From the NCBI GenBank assembly GCA_022822855.1, contig JAJDYG010000011.1:1-64000 (forward strand): a stretch of DNA of 64,000 bases. Reading direction: 5' to 3'. The DNA is from Dehalococcoidia bacterium. GTDB taxonomy: Bacteria; Chloroflexota; Dehalococcoidia; Bin125. The notes beneath the pieces were generated by a model. The model saw only the letters and a program-made list of their open reading frames with translations. It did not search any database and had not been told where the DNA came from. Position numbers and translations under genes: made by a program. This document shows positions 59,142-64,000 of the stretch, one piece after another; within the stretch, counting starts at the first letter, position 1; each line of letters opens with the position of its first letter.

Positions 59142-59572
59142 TCAAGAACGAACGACAGTACAAGGCCACGAAAGCTGCCGCTGCCCGATTCGAACGGGCC
59201 CTGGAGGAGCTTCGCAATCGAGACCTCGGGGCGGAAGGAATCCACCCGCGTATCGCGAGAGCCCGAATAGAAGGAGCCGAGAGTCAACTGGAGGACCTCC
59301 GTCGCGAGCTGTGCGAGTATGAGTCACTGAAAGAGGGGACGTTCCCCCTTGACGAACTTGAGAGAGTCAAGGACATTCCCAACCTTCTGATCAAGGCGCG
59401 GATCGCACAGCAACTCACCCAGAAGCAACTGGCGTCTCGGACCGGACTCTACGAGCAACAGATCCAGAAGTACGAAGCTACGAACTACGACTCCGCCAGT
59501 TTCGCCCGAATCCAACTTGTGGCGGACGCCTTGTGCATGTCCTCGGACGAGAACATGAAGCCCACGGTCTGA
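59138..59572 (+). CDS. XRE-family HTH protein, putative antitoxin
   Basis: A 144-residue protein. Residues 1-65 form a charged coiled-coil-like region (ARFERALEELRNRD, RIEGAESQLEDLRRELCEYE). An XRE HTH follows at about 85-125 (IPNLLIKARIAQQLTQKQLA, then RTGLYEQQIQKYEATNY). It is coupled to the upstream nucleotidyltransferase-like gene, as in HigA/MNT-type toxin-antitoxin pairs with reversed gene order. It probably represses from the palindrome at 58683-58700. The next 157 bases hold no gene. Confidence 0.75.
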   Translation: MIKNERQYKATKAAAARFERALEELRNRDLGAEGIHPRIARARIEGAESQLEDLRRELCEYESLKEGTFPLDELERVKDIPNLLIKARIAQQLTQKQLASRTGLYEQQIQKYEATNYDSASFARIQLVADALCMSSDENMKPTV

Positions 59573-59729
59573 GGGTGTCCTTCTTCGCCCAGGCGCGTTG
59601 TCGCTTCGGCCGATGCAGGGTGGTCCCCTTGGGGGCGGAGAGGCTCTGCGCCACCCGCTACCCCGTCACCACAGCCCATGCCAGCGAGTACCGATGCTCG
59701 GCCAAGACGAGAAAGCGCCCCACCCATTG

Positions 59730-60761
59730 CTAAGAACCAATCGCCAGTGCCGCCAGATCCCTCGCCGTGTCCCTCGACACGTCGGGGCAGGCTATCGGGA
59801 AGATCTCCGTGCCGTGGATCGTGCCCATCACCTGCCGGCAGCGGGCCGGCACGCCCGAATCCAACAACAGCCGGTAAAACGCGATCCCCTCGTCTCGCAG
59901 CGGATCGCACTCGTTCACCGAGATCGTCGTTGGCGGCAGGCCGATCACGTCTTCCGACGACGCGAACAGCGGCCAGGCCAGCGGATCCTCCGCCTCGAAC
60001 GCCTCGATCCCGTAGCCCATCGCCCCGTTGTTGTGATGCAGGCTCAGCAGGATGCCGTTGTTCTCGATCGTCGAGGGCAGGTCGTCACGCGGCCAGCTCC
60101 CCGCGATGTACGGACAGAGCGCGTACAGACCCTGAATCAAGTCGATGTCGCCGTCGCGCAGCAGTTTCATCCCCGTCGCCAGCGTCAGATTGCCGCCGCC
60201 GCTCTCACCTGCGATCACGATCCGCGAGGCGTCGATGCCCAGCGCACCCGCGTGCTCCGAGACCCACTTCAGTCCCGAGACGCAATCGTTCAGTCCGGCC
60301 GGATACGGCTCGACCTCCGGCGCCGACGAGGCCACCACGCTGTTGCGGAAATCGACCATCGCCACCGCCACGCCGTTCTGGGCGATGATCCGTCCCCAGG
60401 CCTTGTAGTTCGGGTCGTAGCAGGACATCTGCGCCATCCCGCCGCCGTGGATGTAGTAGACGCAGGGCAGCGCTTCCCCAGATTCGGGGCGGATGTACTG
60501 GATGTTGACCGTGTTGCCGTCGGGGGACGAGGTGAACGTCTCCGTCGTCACCGTCAGGCCGGCCGAGGGCGCGATCTCCTCCGTGTCGCTCATCGCGAGG
60601 AAGGCCTGCAGACCTTCGAACTGTGCGCGAGCCTCCTCGCTGTTGGCACGCTCGATCAGCTCCTCGCGGCTGGCCACATCTGCCGCCGCAGGCAAGTCAA
60701 ACGCGCCGAACAGCGCCTTGATCCGCGGGTCGATCCGTGGGTCTTCAGAGAGCTTGGTCAC
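59730..60761 (-). CDS. Alpha/beta hydrolase, hormone-sensitive lipase (family IV) type
   Basis: A 343-residue esterase. The oxyanion motif is HGGG (105-108), the nucleophile Ser187 lies in AGESGGGN, the acid is in NECDPLRDEG near 283 and the His in GTIHGTE near 317. It hydrolyses short-chain esters or lactones. I chose GTG at 60761, preceded by GAAGGTGG; the open frame runs 34 codons further without similarity. It diverges from the monooxygenase gene. Confidence 0.88.
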   Translation of the reverse strand: MTKLSEDPRIDPRIKALFGAFDLPAAADVASREELIERANSEEARAQFEGLQAFLAMSDTEEIAPSAGLTVTTETFTSSPDGNTVNIQYIRPESGEALPCVYYIHGGGMAQMSCYDPNYKAWGRIIAQNGVAVAMVDFRNSVVASSAPEVEPYPAGLNDCVSGLKWVSEHAGALGIDASRIVIAGESGGGNLTLATGMKLLRDGDIDLIQGLYALCPYIAGSWPRDDLPSTIENNGILLSLHHNNGAMGYGIEAFEAEDPLAWPLFASSEDVIGLPPTTISVNECDPLRDEGIAFYRLLLDSGVPARCRQVMGTIHGTEIFPIACPDVSRDTARDLAALAIGS

Positions 60762-60862
60762 GATGTCCACCTTCTTCGAAGTCCTGAGAGTCAGCGACAA
60801 GTTAGCAGTCAGCGAGTAGCCTGACCGCCGAACGCTGAAGCGGCAGAACGGGAGCAACACCA

Positions 60863-61186
60863 ATGAGCAACATCGCCATCTGGGTCAAGGTCAAAGTCAA
60901 GCCCGAGGGACGCGACCGGTTCCTCCACGCGATCGAGGTCGACTGCCTCGGCTCCGAGCGCGACGAACCCGGCTGTCACCGATTCAACGTCCTCCAGGAC
61001 GCCAACGACGATCTGACCTACTACTTCTACGAGGTCTACGAGAACGAGGCCGCGCTGGACGCTCACCGCGCCGCGCCGCACTACGCCGTCTGGTCCGCCG
61101 CCGCCGACACGCTCGACGGCGACATCGAGATCACTCGAACCTCAACGGTCTTCCCGTCCGATCAGGGCTACTGGGCCTCTGCCTAG
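60863..61186 (+). CDS. Antibiotic biosynthesis monooxygenase (ABM)/YgiN-like protein
   Basis: A 107-residue ferredoxin-like fold protein: IAIWVKVKVKPEGRDRFLHA, DEPGCHRFNVLQDAND, TYYFYEVYENEAALDAHRAA and HYAVWS. These dimeric cofactor-free enzymes oxidise quinols or tetracenones, or degrade heme. The ATG follows GGGAG. Its end overlaps the response regulator stop by four bases (convergent). Confidence 0.88.
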   Translation: MSNIAIWVKVKVKPEGRDRFLHAIEVDCLGSERDEPGCHRFNVLQDANDDLTYYFYEVYENEAALDAHRAAPHYAVWSAAADTLDGDIEITRTSTVFPSDQGYWASA

Positions 61187-61854
61187 GCGGGCTCGTCGTC
61201 ATCAAGCAGGCCATGACGCACGGCCCAGACCACGATCTCCTGCTTGGTGGTCAGCCCGAGTTTCTGCTCGATCCGGTAGATCGTGTTCCGCACCGTGATA
61301 GGGCTGTTGCCGATGATCCCGGCGACCTGAGCGTAGGAGTTGCCCTTGGCAAACAGCCTCAGCACATCTCGCTCGCGCGCAGTCAGCAGGCTCGACGGGG
61401 ACTCGCCGCTGCGAGCCGGCGCGTCCCGCACCGATTCCAACGCTCGCCTGACCATGTCCACCGGAATCTGCGAGCGTCCGGCCGCAGCGTCGCGCACGGC
61501 CAGCAGGAGATCCTCCCGGCCCGAGTACTTCTGCAGATACCCCGTGGCGCCGGCCGCCAGGGCGTTCATGATCGCCTCGTCGGCTGTCGACGCGGTCAGG
61601 ACCAGGACCCGCGTCTCGGGCAAGGCCGCCATGATCTCGCTGCAGGCCTCAACCCCGTCCTTGTTGGGCATGATCAGGTCCATCACGACCACATCCGGCG
61701 CGACGTCCAGGGCGACCTCGAGCGCTTCAACTCCATCGACCGCCTGGCCCACGACCTCCATGTCGCCGGCCTGTTCCAGGACCTCCTTGAGGCCGTCTCG
61801 GACGATGGCGTGATCGTCGACGATCATGACTCGGATCTGTTCGCGCACGGTCAT
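61183..61854 (-). CDS. NarL/LuxR-type response regulator
   Basis: A 223-residue regulator. Receiver domain with Asp13-Asp14 (VMIVDDHAIVRDG), phosphoacceptor Asp59 (VVVMDLIMPNKDG), Thr in VLTAST and Lys in YLQKYSG. LuxR HTH at about 155-215 (LTARERDVLRLFAKGNSYAQ, then ITVRNTIYRIEQKLGL). I prefer the ATG at 61854, after AGGCGGG, over the ATG nine codons upstream at 61881 that would overlap the kinase stop. It is downstream of, and coupled with, the histidine kinase. Confidence 0.92.
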   Translation of the reverse strand: MTVREQIRVMIVDDHAIVRDGLKEVLEQAGDMEVVGQAVDGVEALEVALDVAPDVVVMDLIMPNKDGVEACSEIMAALPETRVLVLTASTADEAIMNALAAGATGYLQKYSGREDLLLAVRDAAAGRSQIPVDMVRRALESVRDAPARSGESPSSLLTARERDVLRLFAKGNSYAQVAGIIGNSPITVRNTIYRIEQKLGLTTKQEIVVWAVRHGLLDDDEPA

Positions 61855-61867
61855 GGCACCCGCCTGT

Positions 61868-63130
61868 TCATTCTGAGTCATAAGGGATCTGGCAACTCAC
61901 TGTTGTCCCATCGCCAGGGCCTCCGAACTCGACCGAGAACACGCCACCGAGTCGCTCCGCTTCGGCACGCATATTGCGGAAACCATGTCCCCGTTCGGCG
62001 TAGTCCTCGGGCAGACCGACTCCATCGTCGGTCACGGACAGACACATGCCGTCCCGCCCGAACTCGATTTCGACCCTGACTTCAGATGCGCCGGAATGCC
62101 GGTGAGCATTGGTCAGCGCGTTATGGGCTATCGACAGAATCCGTGCCCGTACCTGCGGTTCAAGCGGCGGCTCTTCTCCGATCTGCACCAGCTCGGCTGG
62201 TACCGAGGTGATCGCAGTGAAGGTCCGCGCGTGCGCCCCAAGTACTTGCGACAGCTCCTGACCCTCATAGATTAGGCCCATGTTGATCGGTTGACGCAAC
62301 TCCCACATCGCGGTCCGCGAGAGCTCGGAAGTTGCGGTCAAGGTCCGCCTGAGCTCGGCATGATCCTCGCCCGCGAGAGCGATCGCGTTGTCGATGCCCA
62401 GTCCGATCATGTAAGCCGACTGCGCAGACGTGTCGTGGATTCGTTGCGAGAGCTGGATCTGTTCACGCTGCAGCGCCTGTTCGCGCTCCAGCGCCTCCAG
62501 CCGACCGGTTCGCTCGTAACCGGTCACCATGTTGACCGCGAAGGCGACAGCGAACATCATCACCACCCGGGCGACCAGCGTGTGAGTGTCGGGGGACTCA
62601 AGCCCGGACGCGCTGCCGAAGGTCAACGTCGTACCTACGTATGCCGCTGCGATCAGCGCGGTCCAGATGGTACAGAAGGTGAACGAACTGAACCCCACGG
62701 CCACGCTTGCGAGCGCAGGAAAGAGTCCGAGATAGACAATTGACTGAAATGGGTTCGGGAAACTGCTGGCGGAGATGATGATGATGGCGTCAAGGGCGCT
62801 AAATCCCAGAAACCAGCGCGCGGTGATGGGCTGGCTTGAGAGCAGGCGCCAGTGAAAGCCGGCATTCGCCACCACCATGGCGACGAGCAGTGCGATCATC
62901 GCCCGTTGGTTGTCGCCGGTCAGATCCCAGTGCGACAGCATGTACCCCAGCGCCGCGATCCACAGGATCCAGCGTCCCCAGATCGACATCCGGGCGATCA
63001 CATACGTCTCGTCCGGGCTGCAGCGCAGCAGATCGTCGATCCAGACCTGAAATCGCGGCGTCGGCTCAACGGAACCGCGTAGATCGAGGCGGTCAACCGG
63101 CTCAGTGCCCGCTGCAGCTGCTCTAGCCAT
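61868..63130 (-). CDS. Membrane histidine kinase, HisKA_3 (NarL partner) type
   Basis: A 420-residue kinase. About five to six membrane helices (52-200) lack a recognisable extracytoplasmic sensor loop, suggesting that it senses through the membrane part itself. The dimerisation/phosphotransfer helix has His232 in SQRIHDTSAQSA. The ATPase domain shows an N-box AHNALTNAHRHSGA and DDGVGLPEDYAERGHGFRN. The ATG at 63130 overlaps the stop of a small upstream frame (ATGGCTAG). It phosphorylates the NarL-type regulator downstream. Confidence 0.9.
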   Translation of the reverse strand: MARAAAAGTEPVDRLDLRGSVEPTPRFQVWIDDLLRCSPDETYVIARMSIWGRWILWIAALGYMLSHWDLTGDNQRAMIALLVAMVVANAGFHWRLLSSQPITARWFLGFSALDAIIIISASSFPNPFQSIVYLGLFPALASVAVGFSSFTFCTIWTALIAAAYVGTTLTFGSASGLESPDTHTLVARVVMMFAVAFAVNMVTGYERTGRLEALEREQALQREQIQLSQRIHDTSAQSAYMIGLGIDNAIALAGEDHAELRRTLTATSELSRTAMWELRQPINMGLIYEGQELSQVLGAHARTFTAITSVPAELVQIGEEPPLEPQVRARILSIAHNALTNAHRHSGASEVRVEIEFGRDGMCLSVTDDGVGLPEDYAERGHGFRNMRAEAERLGGVFSVEFGGPGDGTTVSCQIPYDSE

Positions 63131-63311
63131 CCGCCGCATGGCGCCTCCGCACTTCATCCTGCAGCGAGACGCGCATAGCGAACTCAACTTGTCCTGATTG
63201 GTCGGCTGTCAGAGATACCACCTCTGCGCCTTCACTCCAGCCTTCGGGATGGGTAACGCAAATATCGATCCTCGAAGCTCGATAGTACGTTTCGACTCCG
63301 ACTTTCATCAT
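63123..63311 (-). CDS. Small hypothetical protein coupled to the histidine kinase
   Basis: A 62-residue frame whose stop overlaps the kinase start by eight bases. The sequence (KVGVETYYRASRIDICVTHP, VVSLTADQSGQVEFAMRVSL) has normal protein character with alternating strands. No Shine-Dalgarno sequence is seen. It may be a small input protein for the kinase, a translated leader that couples translation, or chance. Confidence 0.5.
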   Translation of the reverse strand: MMKVGVETYYRASRIDICVTHPEGWSEGAEVVSLTADQSGQVEFAMRVSLQDEVRRRHAADG

Positions 63312-63316
63312 CGACT

Positions 63317-63335
63317 AGTCGGATTCTAATCGACT
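63317..63335. promoter_or_regulatory. Inverted repeat upstream of the two-component operon
   Basis: AGTCGGATT-CT-AATCGACT is an inverted repeat with one bulged base, a few bases upstream of the small gene's start. It could be a binding site of the NarL-type regulator (autoregulation). The following 63336-63597 stretch shows no gene. Confidence 0.35.
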
Positions 63336-63597
63336 CGTGGAGCACAAGCGTCTGGTCCATGCCCAACGGTTCCCGAGGGCGATTCGAACATCAAACACTC
63401 AGGATTTCTTCGTACGGATCAACGCTCACAACCATGCAGCTTGACGCTTACCTCAGCCCGGATCTGGGCGCCAAGAGGCGGCAGTGCAAATCCTCACAAA
63501 CCGACGCAGGTTCGCTGCGGGGGCGGCTTCCTGGCCAGCCATCCGTGACCGGCCCTCCTCGACAGGTCTGGCCAACGGCCATGCCAACCCGAAGGTC

Positions 63598-64000
63598 CTA
63601 ACCGAAGGTGTTGCACCGACTTCGGAATCCGTCGATCCCCAGGTCATCCTGCCACTCCTCCATCACGCGGCGCGAGCCGGCATCGAGCGGGATCCCGCAG
63701 CCGTCGGCGATCCGAACCATCCGCTGGAAGTTCGCGATCGTCGCGGCGCAATCGACGACCGCGTCCGGCCCCATCGCCGCGTTGACCGCCTCCCGCGCCT
63801 CGGCAAGGTTCGCTGCGCGGCCAACAGCAGCATCGGAATAGCGAAGCAGCACCTCGCCGTGCTCAACACCGCTATCGACTGCGTTGCTTATCGTCCCGTT
63901 CAGGTTCACGGACTCATCGTCTTCGCTGCTCCGACCGAGCAGCATTACGTGTGAGACTGTTCAATAGAAACACTCGTTGAGCGCCGAGACCCTCGCGGCC
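63598..64000 (-). CDS. AhpD-like selenoprotein (C-x-x-U), 5' end beyond the window
   Basis: The frame is usually cut at an ATG (63945), but reading TGA at 63961-63963 as selenocysteine extends it to the window edge as ALNECFY-U-TVSHVMLLG. This matches the AhpD/carboxymuconolactone decarboxylase redox motif E-x-C-x-x-C-x-x-x-H with Sec replacing the second Cys. The C-terminal part (AREAVNAAMGPDAVVDCAAT, IANFQRMVRIADGCGIPLD) is the helical end seen in peroxidase-related proteins. A SECIS-like hairpin follows the UGA. It should be a peroxidase or disulfide reductase. The first half of the gene is outside the window. Confidence 0.85.
63925..63943 (-). promoter_or_regulatory. SECIS element of the AhpD-like selenoprotein gene
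   Basis: On the minus strand GCTGCTC-GGTCG-GAGCAGC makes seven perfect pairs with a GGUC-containing loop, starting 17 bases after the UGA, with the loop 24 bases after it. Spacing, stem and loop sequence all fit the bacterial SECIS pattern bound by SelB. Confidence 0.75.

Noticed and set aside
1..64000. tRNA or rRNA genes, prophage or transposase genes
   Set aside because: I saw none while reading both strands, although tRNAs could be missed without a covariance search.

Overview
The window reads as ordinary chromosome of a GC-rich, metabolically broad bacterium. I infer Chloroflexota (Dehalococcoidia/SAR202-like), with Actinobacteriota as the alternative. The gene mix supports this: luciferase-like and deazaflavin-type (F420) oxidoreductases, three CaiB/BaiF CoA-transferases, an enolase-superfamily dehydratase, two acyl-CoA carboxylase carboxyltransferases, a tungsten-type aldehyde oxidoreductase, a thiolase/OB-fold pair, and two genes that need selenocysteine. 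No rRNA, tRNA, CRISPR array, prophage or transposase gene was seen.

Layout. 0-13.5 kb: catabolic and redox enzymes (enoyl-CoA hydratase, enolase-family dehydratase, Zn alcohol dehydrogenase, Tat-exported sulfite-oxidase-type protein, CoA-transferase, aldo/keto reductase, LLM oxidoreductase, D-2-hydroxyacid dehydrogenase, inositol-phosphatase-like enzyme), a NucS-like nuclease and a DEAD-box helicase. 13.7-22 kb: amt-glnK, then an AddB/AddA-like recombination pair. 22-25.8 kb: a repeat-dense stretch, a carboxyltransferase and a two-gene module (small acidic protein plus retropepsin-like protease). 25.7-29.7 kb: MFS exporter, tricarballylate-type dehydrogenase and AlkD-like repair operon. 30-36.6 kb: UGSC selenoprotein with its partner, acyl-CoA dehydrogenase, lactate-utilisation genes (lutC and a lutB-lutA fusion), amidohydrolase. 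36.6-41.4 kb: thiolase-like/OB-fold pair and two CoA-transferases. 42.5-46.7 kb: peptide-type ABC importer without ATPases. 46.6-54 kb: an AOR-MoaD operon running into three repeated pairs of small membrane proteins. 54-64 kb: a second acidic-protein/retropepsin module, second carboxyltransferase, TauD dioxygenase, a nucleotidyltransferase-like/XRE pair, esterase, monooxygenase, a two-component system and, at the right edge, an AhpD-like selenoprotein.

The intergenic DNA is unusually structured. A CCCCCTCTG-type palindrome family (R1) lies upstream of, between and even inside genes and supplies Shine-Dalgarno-like purines to some starts. A 23-24 bp hairpin (consensus near GCCTGCCCCGCACTTGATGC plus GGG) sits nested inside other repeats with clean empty-site comparisons. 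Two 171-173 bp elements carry 29 bp terminal inverted repeats, and three arrays are phased at 10 bp.

Best candidates for undescribed biology: (1) three tandem pairs of single-pass membrane proteins with a shared W-N-x-A motif, transcribed behind AOR-MoaD; (2) two copies of the acidic-protein/retropepsin module, each next to a carboxyltransferase, one with its protease split at a C7 tract; (3) two selenoproteins that ordinary gene calling would split or truncate; (4) the decamer arrays and nested 24-mers.
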